Shown here: positions 28,435-37,596 of the stretch, piece after piece | How the letters are laid out: the number at the start of each line of letters is the position of its first letter | How positions within the stretch are numbered: the first letter of the stretch is position 1 | Position numbers and translations under genes: made by a program | Origin: Sphingomonas mucosissima | Lineage (GTDB): Bacteria; Pseudomonadota; Alphaproteobacteria; Sphingomonadales; Sphingomonadaceae | NCBI RefSeq assembly: GCF_002197665.1 | Contig: NZ_NBBJ01000003.1 | Span: forward strand, 124,001-188,000 | Reading direction: 5' to 3' | Length of the DNA stretch: 64,000 nucleotides | Notes under the pieces: model-generated | Seen by the model: the letters and a program-made list of their open reading frames with translations, nothing else | What the model was told of the DNA's origin: nothing | Database searches by the model: none

Positions 28435-29744
28435 ATGGCCACCGCCGCCCTTAGCAAAGAGCCCCAGATCGGCCTGACCCCGCACGTCCCTTCACCAAGC
28501 GACAAGGCCGCTTTCGATGCCGCCATCGTCGATCCCGACAGCTATGCGCATGAGGAACGCTACCACGCGATCTTCAAATACCTGCGCGCGGAAGCGCCCG
28601 TCTATTGGTGCGAGCCGGAGGGCTATCGCCCGTTCTGGACCGTTTCGCGCCACGCCGACATCCGCCGTGTCGAGTTCGACAACGAAACCTTCCTCAACGA
28701 TCCGCGCCTGACGCTTGCCACCATTGCCGACGAGGAGCGCATCATGGCGCTGACGGGCGGCAACAAGCTGACGCGCAACCTCGTCAGCATGGACAATCCC
28801 GATCACAAGCACTTCCGTGGGATGACGCAGAATTACTTCTCGCCCAAGCACATGAAGCAGCTAGAGGAGGACATTCACACCCTCGCCCGCGACAGCGTCG
28901 ACCATATGGCGGCGCTCGGCGACAGGTGCGATTTCGCCGCCGAAGTCGCGATCTGGTTCCCCTTGCGCGTCATCATGCTCACGCTCGGCGTGCCGCGCGA
29001 GGACGAGCAGTTCCTGATGAAGATCACTCAGGAAGTGTTCGGCGCGCAGGATTTCGATCACATGCGACCCGAGGAAATGGGCGGGCTGTTCGCAACCATC
29101 GCCGAGTTCAACGCCTGGTGCGATCGCATTACTGCCGACCGCAAGGCGAACCCGCGCGAGGACGTTTCCACCATCATCGCCAATGCCACGCTCACCGATG
29201 GCTCGCCAATGGGGAACATGGAGGCGATGAGCTATTACCTCATCATCGCTGCTGCCGGGCATGACACCACCAGTTCTTCCTCTTCCGCCGGTCTGCTTGA
29301 GCTGATCCGCAACCCCGCCGAAATGCAGAAGCTGCGCAACGATCCCTCGCTGTTGCCGAATGCCGTGGAGGAAATGATCCGCTGGGCCAGCCCGGTGAAG
29401 CACTTCTTCCGCACCGCCGCGGTGGATACGGAGGTTGCCGGCGTGCCGATCAAGGCGGGTGATGGCCTTGTCATGGCTTACCCTTCCGCCAATCGCGACG
29501 CGGCCGTATTCGACGATCCCTTCGCCTTCCGGGTTGACCGCGCCAATGTGCGGCAGCACCTGGCATTCGATATGGCCCGCATCTGTGCCTGGGCCAGCAC
29601 CTCGCCAAATTGGAGATGCGTATCCTGTTTGAAGAACTGCTCGCCCGCTTCGACGATTTCGAGCTCGCCGGTGACCCCTCCTGGACCCGCGCCAGCTTCG
29701 TCAGCGGCATGAAACACCTGCCGATCCGGTACCGCGCCAAGTGA
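28435..29744 (+). pseudogene. Cytochrome P450 with a 1-nt deletion in the heme-binding loop
   Basis: The N-terminal 377 codons encode a normal bacterial P450: I-helix AGHDTTSSSSS, ExxR in EEMIRWASP. At 29566-29571 the sequence reads TTCGATATGG where TTCGGATATGG would encode the heme loop FGYGPHLCLGQHL. The missing G shifts the frame; read as is, the protein ends in an unrelated tail at 29712 without the proper Cys ligand motif. In the restored frame the gene continues LAKLEMRILFEELL and ends at 29744, its TGA overlapping the next gene start. It is either a recent pseudogene or a sequencing error. The ATG at 28435 follows GGAGAGG. Confidence 0.85.
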
Positions 29745-30610
29745 GCCGACACGATCCGGAAAAACTCTATCCCGGCTTCCCGGGCACCGAGCCGAGCGAA
29801 CATATCCGCACCATTCCGGCGTGCGCGGCGCTTGGCATGCGGCAGCGCGCCACGATCGGTGAACCGGTCTCGACCTCGCTCGATGCCGCCCTGCCTGCGG
29901 CATGCGATGCGGAAGGACGGGTCTCGCGCGGAGCGGCTCTGGTGCTGGCGGACCAAGCCACCGCCGGCGGCGTGTTCACCACGCTAATGCGGCCGACGCC
30001 GATGATGACGCTGGACCTGCGCGTCGACTGGTTCGGCCCGCTGCCCGCTTCGCCGATCAGTTGCACGATCGACGAGGTAACGCGTGAGGGCGATCTGGCG
30101 CTGGCCCGCGGGCGGATCGTTTCAGAGGGAAAATCGGTCGGTGCGGCGGTGGCGCGTTACCTCATCGGATCGATGCCAGGCGGCACGCCAGGCCGCATGG
30201 ACGGCCGGGACGAAATACTGCCGCCCTCCCCGGCCGCAAGCTTCGCTGATTACCTGAGCGCCGACGCGACGGCGGACGGTATGACGATGCAGCCTCGGCC
30301 GGAGCATGTCGGCGCACCGCTCCCCGCCTATCACGGCGGCGTCATCGCCGGGCTGCTCGAACAGGCCGGCGTTGCAGCAATCGATCCCGCCTTTCGCCCG
30401 CTCGATATCGAGATCCGCTTCCTGGCGCCCGCGCTCGCCACGTTGCCGCTCGTCGCCCGCGTGGTGCCGCGACGCACTGGCCGCCGCGCCATCACGCTCG
30501 ATATCGACGCGCACCAGGGGGATCCGAACCGTCCCGTCGCGATCGCTCGCATGCTCGCCATCACCGACCCCGCTGGCGATCCCGTCCGATACGATCTGCC
30601 ACGCGGATAG
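29741..30610 (+). CDS. Double hotdog acyl-CoA thioesterase family protein
   Basis: A 289-residue protein with two hotdog folds: the first around SRGAALVLADQATAGGVFTTL and LDLRVDWFGP, the second around APLPAYHGGVIAGLLEQAG and DIEIRFLAPA. This is the PaaI/acyl-CoA thioesterase arrangement; the Asp/Gly-containing helix starts are conserved. It starts with a GTG at 29741 that overlaps the corrected P450 stop (GTGA), so it was coupled to that gene. It would hydrolyse an acyl-CoA thioester; substrate unknown. Confidence 0.85.
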   Translation: MSRHDPEKLYPGFPGTEPSEHIRTIPACAALGMRQRATIGEPVSTSLDAALPAACDAEGRVSRGAALVLADQATAGGVFTTLMRPTPMMTLDLRVDWFGPLPASPISCTIDEVTREGDLALARGRIVSEGKSVGAAVARYLIGSMPGGTPGRMDGRDEILPPSPAASFADYLSADATADGMTMQPRPEHVGAPLPAYHGGVIAGLLEQAGVAAIDPAFRPLDIEIRFLAPALATLPLVARVVPRRTGRRAITLDIDAHQGDPNRPVAIARMLAITDPAGDPVRYDLPRG

Positions 30611-30648
30611 GAACACCGGCGGGTCCTCACCGCCCGGCGTCCGACTAT

Positions 30649-31653
30649 TCAGCCGCCGACGGTCTGCTCGATCACCCCGAAGATCGGGTGGTGGCGATCA
30701 TCCTCGGCCCAGATGCGTACGGTGTCGCCCTTCTTCAGGAACGGCGTCACCGGCTTGCCGCCCGCGATCGTCTCGATCGTGCGGACTTCGGCGATGCAGG
30801 AGTAGCCGACACCGCCCTCGGCGATCGGCTTGCCCGGTCCGCCATCGGCGTCGCGGTTTGATACCGTGCCCGAACCGACGATCGTGCCCGCACCCAGCGC
30901 GCGCGTCCTCGCTGCATGCGCCACCAGCGTGCCGAAGTCGAAGGTCATGTCCTCGCCCGCGTCGGCGCGGCCGAACGGCTGGCCGTTAAGGTCGACCATC
31001 AGCTTGCGATGCAGCTTGCCGTCCTGCCACCAGTCGCCCAGCGCATCGGGCGTTACGAACACCGGCGAGAACGCCGATGCCGGCTTTGACTGGAAGAAGC
31101 CAAAGCCCTTGGCGAGTTCGCCCGGGATCAGGTTGCGCAGCGACACGTCGTTGGTGAGGCCGACCAGCCGGATGGCCGCCATCGCCTCCTCACGGCTCGC
31201 ACCCATCGGCACGTCGCCGGTTACGACCACCACCTCGGCCTCAAGGTCGCACCCCCAGCTTTCGTCGGCGAGCGGGATGGGATCGCGCGGCGCCAGGAAG
31301 CCGTCCGATCCGCCCTGGTACATCAGCGGATCGTGCCAGAACGTCTCTGGCATCTCCGCGCCGCGCGCCTGCCGCACCAACGCGACGTGGTTCACATAGG
31401 CCGAGCCATCCGCCCACTGATAGGCACGCGGCAAGGGAGAGGCAGCGTCGCGCTCGTGGAAGCGCTCACGCGGGATCACCTCATGATCAAGATCGGTGGC
31501 GAGGTTCTGCAGGTCCGGCTGAAGCCGGTCCCAATCATCCAGCGCCGCCTGCAGCGTCGGCGCGATATGCGACGCATCGGCGCACCACGCGAGATCGGTC
31601 GATACCACGACAAGCTTGCCGTCACGGCCATGCTTCAGGCTCGCAAGTTTCAT
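30649..31653 (-). CDS. Fumarylacetoacetate hydrolase family protein
   Basis: A 334-residue FAH-family enzyme expected to cleave a C-C bond in a diketo acid or hydrate/decarboxylate a related aromatic breakdown product. The metal-binding region is seen in WGCDLEAEVVVVTGDVP and later LTNDVSLRNLIPGELAKGFG and FQSKPASAFSPVFVTP. The N-terminal part KLASLKHGRDGKLVVVS fits the FAHD-type. It stands convergent to the thioesterase gene and no other homogentisate-pathway gene is in the window, so the substrate is open. Confidence 0.88.
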   Translation of the reverse strand: MKLASLKHGRDGKLVVVSTDLAWCADASHIAPTLQAALDDWDRLQPDLQNLATDLDHEVIPRERFHERDAASPLPRAYQWADGSAYVNHVALVRQARGAEMPETFWHDPLMYQGGSDGFLAPRDPIPLADESWGCDLEAEVVVVTGDVPMGASREEAMAAIRLVGLTNDVSLRNLIPGELAKGFGFFQSKPASAFSPVFVTPDALGDWWQDGKLHRKLMVDLNGQPFGRADAGEDMTFDFGTLVAHAARTRALGAGTIVGSGTVSNRDADGGPGKPIAEGGVGYSCIAEVRTIETIAGGKPVTPFLKKGDTVRIWAEDDRHHPIFGVIEQTVGG

Positions 31654-31714
31654 CCGTTACCTCTCTTTCCCCACCGGCATAGGCCCGCGCGGCGGCTGAA
31701 GTCGAGGGCCTCGA

Positions 31715-33646
31715 TCAGGGCATGCTGAATACGATCGCGCGTTGCTGCCCTGAACATGCGAGCGCGCCTTCCGGGCGATAGCTGCTGGTGAAACGCGCGC
31801 CGCGCACCACCCCCATTGCGGCATCGTTGAAGATAAAGGGCGGATAGGCTGCAACGGCACGCTGCGTCGCCGTGCGTCCATCGGCGGTGACATCGAACTC
31901 TGCCCGCACCCAGCCTTCGAAGCCGAACTGAAACGCCGCATCGGGATAGTCCGAACTGCCGCCCCCCGCCCGGGTCAATGCGGGCGTGAGCCCGAACAAG
32001 GAGCATTGCTCCGCCGTCAGCCCGGTTTGCTGAAACGCCGCCTGCGCCCCTGCATAATCCCGCGCCTGCGCCAGGACGTCGGCTTTGCTCAGCAGCGCGG
32101 CGATCTTCAACGGGTGGTTTGCAGGGAATGGCGCGGCAATCACCGGTTCAAGCAACGCGAGTGCGTCTGCCGGCGGCTTGGCCTTGTAGCGCGGAGCGGC
32201 AATGGCCAGCCGCAGCGTCGCGGCGGAGATCGGATCGGCCGCGACGCGCGGGTCGGCCAACGTCTGGCGCAACGCCGCGCGATATTTGGCGCCATCATAG
32301 TTCTTCATGTCGTAACCGCTCAGCAGCACTTGGGCCGCTGGTGGTGCACCGACTTCTGCGGCGCGCGCCAATGCGCGTGCGCTCATGGCCTCGCGCTCCT
32401 TCCGTTCTGCTAGCGGGCTCAGCGCGACTGCCATCATGCCGCGCAGCCCGGCAATACCTGCTTCATCCGCAGCAGTGCGTTGCAACGGCAAAGCGCGCGC
32501 TTCGGGCATGTCCGCCCAAGCGGGCCGACCAAGGCCGCGGCTGTCGAACCACGTGTTCATCACCTCCTGTGACGGAGTGAATATCGACGGCGCCTCCGGC
32601 GCGCGGAGGCAGCGCAGTTCGATTCGCGTTGAAGCGCGGAAGATCAGCGGGATCGCCTTCGCATCCTCCGGCTTCCACGACCAATCGCGCACCGCCTCTG
32701 TGAAGGCGATTGCGCTGGCCCGGCCGCCAGTGGTGAAGATGGGGGTGACGTCCGACACGTGGCCATCGGTGTCGAGCGTGAACTCGACGATTGCGACATC
32801 CTCGGGCTTCACACCGGCGGCAGGATTGCAGGCGGGCGGCTCCATGTCGACCGCGCGCGAGAAGGGCTGGTCCTTCATTCGACCCGCACCGGTGTAGACG
32901 AGATATCGGCGGGCCGCTTCGACATCCTTGTTGCGCAGCGCGGCAATGGCGAGATCGGAGCGTGTGGCAATGTCATCCAGCGACACCTTCAGGCCCAGCC
33001 CGCCTTGTTTGGCCAGGCTGTCACGCAGCACGGCATACGCTTCCTTGTCTCGCCCCTCGTTCAGCAGGACGCGCGCGTAGATCGTCTGCACGCGCGCGAC
33101 ATCACGCTTGCTGAGCCCCGGTGTGGTGGTAACGATCGTCCGCGCCTCTTCGGCATGGCGCAGCGCGCGGCCGTCGTGATCGAACATCAGCGTTTGCGCC
33201 ATCAGGAGCAGCGGCAGGATGCGCTGCGTGCCTTCCGAGCCATCGAGCGCGCGCTGATACTCGGCGACGGCAGCGTCGTAATCCGATCGCCGGACGGCGG
33301 CCTGCCCAAGCATAATGTTGGCTTCGCGCACATCGTCGGCGAAGCTGGCACCGCGCGCCTGCAATTGCGGCAAGCCCCGCTTGATCGCAGTTTCGCCCTC
33401 CGCATCGCGCCCGACCGTCACAAGGCAGCGCCCCTTGCGAACGTCGATCGCGGCGGCAACGAGCGCATTGCGCCGGGCGGCGCCGGATCGCTCGATCGCT
33501 TCAAAGCCGGCGATCGCTTCCTCGCATCGTCCTGGACGCGCCGCCGCCTGGCTCGCCGCATCGAAGCGTTGTTGCAGGCTGGCCGCCCCGGGCGGCGCTG
33601 GTGCGGCGGCTTGACCGGCCGCCAGCAACGCAAGCAGATACAGCAT
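31715..33646 (-). CDS. TPR protein with two TonB C-terminal-like domains
   Basis: A 643-residue exported protein: signal peptide MLYLLALLAAGQAAA, TPR-like helical repeats (about 20-240), a TonB_C-like segment (VAIVEFTLDTDGHVSDVTPI) near 280-330, a second helical region and another TonB_C-like segment at the end (EGWVRAEFDVTADGR). No membrane anchor or Pro-rich spacer of TonB proper is seen, so it is likely a periplasmic protein rather than an energy transducer. The start at 33646 is preferred over 33688 because it begins the signal peptide. Divergent from a thioredoxin-like gene. Confidence 0.78.
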   Translation of the reverse strand: MLYLLALLAAGQAAAPAPPGAASLQQRFDAASQAAARPGRCEEAIAGFEAIERSGAARRNALVAAAIDVRKGRCLVTVGRDAEGETAIKRGLPQLQARGASFADDVREANIMLGQAAVRRSDYDAAVAEYQRALDGSEGTQRILPLLLMAQTLMFDHDGRALRHAEEARTIVTTTPGLSKRDVARVQTIYARVLLNEGRDKEAYAVLRDSLAKQGGLGLKVSLDDIATRSDLAIAALRNKDVEAARRYLVYTGAGRMKDQPFSRAVDMEPPACNPAAGVKPEDVAIVEFTLDTDGHVSDVTPIFTTGGRASAIAFTEAVRDWSWKPEDAKAIPLIFRASTRIELRCLRAPEAPSIFTPSQEVMNTWFDSRGLGRPAWADMPEARALPLQRTAADEAGIAGLRGMMAVALSPLAERKEREAMSARALARAAEVGAPPAAQVLLSGYDMKNYDGAKYRAALRQTLADPRVAADPISAATLRLAIAAPRYKAKPPADALALLEPVIAAPFPANHPLKIAALLSKADVLAQARDYAGAQAAFQQTGLTAEQCSLFGLTPALTRAGGGSSDYPDAAFQFGFEGWVRAEFDVTADGRTATQRAVAAYPPFIFNDAAMGVVRGARFTSSYRPEGALACSGQQRAIVFSMP

Positions 33647-33706
33647 CTTATAATCCCCCTGTTGCGGCAGAAAAACCATGATTTCCATTTCGAGTCGAGA
33701 CGTGAG

Positions 33707-34138
33707 GTGAGACGCTGGCTCGCGACCATCGCAGCCGTGATGGCGTGCGGGTTTTCACCGGCTGCAGCCCAAGCAGGACCAGCAGGGCCGTATCCACCAA
33801 ATACGGTGCTGCTGCTGGTGGCGAGCTGGTGTGCGCCCTGTCACGCAGAGCTGGCGCAGCTCGAAGCGATCTCTAAGGCGGCCTCGCCCTTCGCTGTTCG
33901 CGTCATGCTGGTCGACGATAGCCGGCACAGTCGCCGCATGGTCGCCGCTATACCACCGCAACGCCAGTGGGCGCCCGATCCCAGCGCTATGACGGCAGCG
34001 CGCAAAGACCTCCTCGCCCGCACACCGGGCCTGCCCTATGCCGTTGCCATTGGCGCTGGCGGGCAGCCGTGCGCAGATCACCGGGGCGGGATCGATCCGC
34101 AGCGGGTCAAATCACTGGTCGCGCAATGCCATCGATAA
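33707..34138 (+). CDS. Thioredoxin-like periplasmic protein
   Basis: A 143-residue protein beginning with GTG: VRRWLATIAAVMACGFSPAAAQA is a signal peptide, followed by VLLLVASWCAPCHAELAQLE with the redox motif WCAPC of TlpA/thioredoxin-fold proteins. A second Cys pair (QPCADH and VAQCHR) lies in the C-terminal part. It probably reduces or oxidises disulfides in the periplasm. The cis-Pro loop is seen as LPYAVAIG. It shares a 60-bp divergent spacer with the TPR/TonB-like gene. Confidence 0.8.
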   Translation: MRRWLATIAAVMACGFSPAAAQAGPAGPYPPNTVLLLVASWCAPCHAELAQLEAISKAASPFAVRVMLVDDSRHSRRMVAAIPPQRQWAPDPSAMTAARKDLLARTPGLPYAVAIGAGGQPCADHRGGIDPQRVKSLVAQCHR

Positions 34139-34229
34139 GGATGGTCACCCGGCCATAACAAAAGTTACTTGACCCTTTCCGCCTCCGTCGCGACAATCGC
34201 GCATCAGTTCTCCGGAGAGGTTTCTTTTC

Positions 34230-35384
34230 ATGTCGCTCGACCAGATCGCGGGCCGTTTCGCTTACAACGAAGATCACGAGGCGTTTCGTCAGACCGTCCG
34301 CAGCTTCCTGGCAAAGGAAGGCGTGCCATATGCCGATCAGTGGGAGAAGGATCGCCTTGTTCCCAAGAGCTTCTGGCAGAAGGCCGGCGAAGTCGGCATG
34401 CTTTGCCCGACGGTGCCGGAGGAATATGGCGGCCTTGGGCTCGATTTCGGGTACAACGCGATCGTCGACGAGGAAATGGCCTATTCGGGCGTGCCCGCCG
34501 GCTTTTCGCTCCAGTCGGATATCGTCGCCGGCTACATGGAGCATTACGGCTCCGAAGAGCAGAAGAAGGAATGGCTGCCCAAGATGGTCTCGGGCGACGT
34601 GATCACCGCGATCGCGATGACCGAACCAGGCACGGGCAGCGACCTTCAATCGATCCGCACCACCGCGAAGAAGGACGGCAATCACTACGTCATCAACGGG
34701 TCGAAGACGTATATCACCAACGGCCAGAACACCGATCTGACGCTGGTCGTCGCGAAGACCGATCCCGATGCCCAGCCCGCCTACAAGGGCATGTCGATCA
34801 TCCTGGTGGAAAGCGATCGCGAGGGCTTCAGCAAGGGCCGCAAGCTCGACAAGATCGGCCAGGACGCCGCCGACACCTCCGAGCTGTTTTTTGAAGACGT
34901 GCGCGTGCCGATCACCAACTGCCTTGGTGAAGAAGGCATGGGCTTCATCTACCTGATGAGCCAGCTACCGCAGGAGCGCCTGTCGATCGCCGTCTCAACC
35001 CACGCCTCGGCACAAAAGGCGTTCGACGACACCGTTGCGTTCGTGAAGGAGCGCAAGGCGTTCAAGGGCACGGTGTTCGACTTCCAGAACACCAAGTTTG
35101 TCCTCGCCGACCTTAAAGCGAAGCTGCAGATCGGCTGGGCGCACCTGGACTGGGCGATCGCGCGCCATCTGAAGGGCGAACTGACCAATGAGGAAGGCGC
35201 TGCGGCCAAGCTGTGGCATACCGACCTTCAGTGGGAAGTCATGGACAAATGCCTCCAGCTGCACGGCGGCGCCGGCTACATGAACGAATATCCGATCGCC
35301 AAGATGTGGCGCGGCGCACGGGTCAGCCGGATCTACGGCGGCACGAACGAGATCATGAAGGAAGTGATCAGCCGCAAGCTGTAA
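34230..35384 (+). CDS. Acyl-CoA dehydrogenase family protein
   Basis: FAD enzyme for the first step of fatty-acid or branched-chain acyl-CoA oxidation. The 384 residues show the N-terminal helical domain, the beta domain signature AIAMTEPGTGSDLQSI and YVINGSKTYITNG, and the C-terminal signature LQLHGGAGYMNEYPIAKMWR, ending IYGGTNEIMKEVISRKL. The Glu of the medium-chain enzymes (IYEGT) is Gly here, as in the long-chain type, so the base lies elsewhere. The ATG follows a GGAGAGG site. A double hairpin terminates the gene. Confidence 0.94.
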   Translation: MSLDQIAGRFAYNEDHEAFRQTVRSFLAKEGVPYADQWEKDRLVPKSFWQKAGEVGMLCPTVPEEYGGLGLDFGYNAIVDEEMAYSGVPAGFSLQSDIVAGYMEHYGSEEQKKEWLPKMVSGDVITAIAMTEPGTGSDLQSIRTTAKKDGNHYVINGSKTYITNGQNTDLTLVVAKTDPDAQPAYKGMSIILVESDREGFSKGRKLDKIGQDAADTSELFFEDVRVPITNCLGEEGMGFIYLMSQLPQERLSIAVSTHASAQKAFDDTVAFVKERKAFKGTVFDFQNTKFVLADLKAKLQIGWAHLDWAIARHLKGELTNEEGAAAKLWHTDLQWEVMDKCLQLHGGAGYMNEYPIAKMWRGARVSRIYGGTNEIMKEVISRKL

Positions 35385-35390
35385 ACACGT

Positions 35391-35451
35391 GGGTGCGCCA
35401 GCGCCCGCACCCGTCAATCAGCAGAAGGCGGATGCGACCCATCCGCCTTCT
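35391..35451 (+). terminator. Tandem hairpin terminator of the acyl-CoA dehydrogenase gene
   Basis: Two stems in a row: GGGTGCG (35391-35397) with CGCACCC (35406-35412), and AGAAGGCGGAT (35423-35433) with ATCCGCCTTCT (35441-35451). The second is an 11-bp perfect stem followed by TCGCATTC. Confidence 0.7.
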
Positions 35452-35498
35452 TCGCATTCAAGGCGCTTCCGCCACCAGGGGCGTGCACCTTATGTTCG

Positions 35499-37034
35499 TC
35501 AGGCAGCCTTGCTGCCGCCGCGCAGCTGATCCACGAAGCCATCGGTGCTGCGCCGCAGGCTGCGGGCATGGTCGGACAGCGTTCCTGCGGCAGCGCGCAC
35601 TTGGCTCGCCAGCGTATTCGTCTCGTTCGCTACCGTCGCCACGCGCGCAATCCGCTGCTCGATCATGTCGACCCCGCGTGCGGCCTCATGCGCCGTGCGC
35701 TCGATGTCGGCCGCAACCTCGCGTTGCCCCGCCACGGCGCCCTTGATGTCGGACGCAGCGTGCGCGACGCGCGAGGCCGCGTCCGCGGCACCGACGATGT
35801 TCGCCTCCGTCGCGCGCACCGCATCGCGGACGCTTTCGATCAGCGCCACGATCTTGTCGCTGGCCCGCGCGGTCCCGCCTGCAAGCTGCTTCACCTCTCC
35901 CGCGACCACCGCAAAGCCGCGCCCGGCATCGCCGGCCCGTGCCGCCTCGATCGAGGCGTTGAGCGCGAGCAGGTTCGTACGGGTCGAGATCTCGTGAATC
36001 TCTCCGACGAGCCCGCCGATATCCCCCGCGCGTTCCGCCAAGTCCTGCACCTTGCCTTTGCCGGCGTCGGCATCGCGCTGCACGGTGCCGGTAAGCGTCG
36101 CCTGTGCGCTGGCGCTTTCCGCAATGTCGCCGATCGAATCGGTCAGCCGCCGAACCGCTTCGGCGACGCCCTGCGTTGCCCCCGCTGCCTGAGCGGCGCC
36201 CGCAGCGACCTCGCTGGACTGCCGCCCGGCGTCGGACGCGATCCGGGTCAGCGTTGCTGCCGATCCCTCCAGCGCCGATGCAGCGCTTTCAATCGCGATC
36301 GCGACGCTCGAAACGGAAGCCTCAAAATCGTCGGCCAGCGCCATCAAGGCCTCGCGCTGTTCGCTCGCTAGGCGCGCTTCCGCCCGCACCCGACGCTCCC
36401 GCTCGTCCGCCGATCGCTGCTCTGCCTCTTTCACCGCAGCCAGCGACACCAACGCGTTTTCGCGCTCCGCCTGCGCAATCGCCGCCAGCCGCTCACTATC
36501 GGCGCGCGCTTCGTCCTGCGCCACGATCAGGCGCCGGAGCCGCACGCTAAGGTAGGTCAAGGCAGCGCATTGCGCGGCCACCGCGAGCCCGTGGAACAGG
36601 ACGCGCGAGATCGCACCGCCGTTTTCGAACACCCAGGCGGGTAACACACAGGATAGCAACAGATGGTGTAAGAGGATCAGCAGCGATGCCAGCAGCAGCG
36701 GGCGCCAATCGCACATCACCGCAAGCGTCGAGAGCGCGACGAAGAAGTACATGTGCGCGTCCATCTGCCACGCGTTGTCGGCGAGCAGGTAGACGTAGAT
36801 CGCAGGTAGCACCGCGGCGAGGATCGCGAAGCTCATTCGCGTGGCGAGCGAATGCGGCGCACGCAGCGCCAGGAACAACGGAACGATATTGGCGAAGGCC
36901 GCTGCCGTGACGGCGGGCACCGTGTTGGCCAGCTCGAACATGATGCCGCATACGAACATGGTCGGGACGCACAGGCACCCAGCGATCGCCAGTACCCGAA
37001 CCGCGCGCTCATGCAAGACGTCAAGTGACGACAT
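35499..37034 (-). CDS. Methyl-accepting chemotaxis-type protein with multi-span membrane sensor
   Basis: A 511-residue signalling protein. The N-terminal 190 residues have about six hydrophobic helices and no large periplasmic loop, so it probably senses membrane or intracellular cues. A coiled-coil linker (about 195-240) precedes the MCP signalling domain with the hairpin tip [20 protein letters not shown] and [16 protein letters not shown]. No HAMP domain is obvious. The ATG at 37034 overlaps the stop of the upstream small ORF (TGATG); a start at 37052 is also possible. No che genes are in the window. Confidence 0.9.
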   Translation of the reverse strand: MSSLDVLHERAVRVLAIAGCLCVPTMFVCGIMFELANTVPAVTAAAFANIVPLFLALRAPHSLATRMSFAILAAVLPAIYVYLLADNAWQMDAHMYFFVALSTLAVMCDWRPLLLASLLILLHHLLLSCVLPAWVFENGGAISRVLFHGLAVAAQCAALTYLSVRLRRLIVAQDEARADSERLAAIAQAERENALVSLAAVKEAEQRSADERERRVRAEARLASEQREALMALADDFEASVSSVAIAIESAASALEGSAATLTRIASDAGRQSSEVAAGAAQAAGATQGVAEAVRRLTDSIGDIAESASAQATLTGTVQRDADAGKGKVQDLAERAGDIGGLVGEIHEISTRTNLLALNASIEAARAGDAGRGFAVVAGEVKQLAGGTARASDKIVALIESVRDAVRATEANIVGAADAASRVAHAASDIKGAVAGQREVAADIERTAHEAARGVDMIEQRIARVATVANETNTLASQVRAAAGTLSDHARSLRRSTDGFVDQLRGGSKAA

Positions 37035-37441
37035 CAGCGCTGGCCCCAACATAACGATTTGGGTGATGCGATTGTCAGCACACCCACCCGGAGAAGGGGC
37101 CAGAACAATGCGGCGCGATCTCCCCGCACGATCAGCGCGTCGCCGGGGCCACGAGCGAGCAGCAACGCGTCGCTGCGGCGAACAAGGCGTGCAACCGGCG
37201 CCCCGCTGACGAGCGGCATCAGCAGCATCTCGCCGCGCGCCGGTGGTGCGAACGCTAGAAGGCCTAGGCTCGCCGCCCCAACGGTAAACTGGGCAGCAAG
37301 CAACAATGTCGTTTTAAAGGGAAAGCGGGTCACCGGCGTATCGATAGGCGGTAACAGTTGAGGCACGGTAAAGGGCAGGAAGGGGCTGCTCGCGGCGCAG
37401 CGACGGCCGCGCAACTTGACTTTCTCGACCGTTGATAGCAT
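37034..37441 (-). CDS. Hypothetical protein upstream of the chemotaxis-type gene
   Basis: Unrecognised product of up to 135 residues with one hydrophobic segment ([20 protein letters not shown]) followed by an Ala/Leu/Arg-rich part ([21 protein letters not shown]). The first roughly 35 residues are poorly organised, and the GTG at 37333 is an alternative start just before the membrane segment. The stop overlaps the start of the next gene by one base (TGATG), the main reason to believe it is translated. It may be a signal-anchored exported protein; the function is unknown. Confidence 0.5.
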   Translation of the reverse strand: MLSTVEKVKLRGRRCAASSPFLPFTVPQLLPPIDTPVTRFPFKTTLLLAAQFTVGAASLGLLAFAPPARGEMLLMPLVSGAPVARLVRRSDALLLARGPGDALIVRGDRAALFWPLLRVGVLTIASPKSLCWGQR

Positions 37442-37596
37442 TTAGAACGGCATCGAGACGTTGGCAGCGTGATCGGGCCTTTGGCCCCGGCTCCGTCTCG
37501 GTCGATTAACCGGCTTCCCAGATCACGCGGGGGTGTCAATTTCCCCGCTTCTCGCGTGCCTTCAGGTGCGCGGGCCGCTACCATATAGGTATTTTC

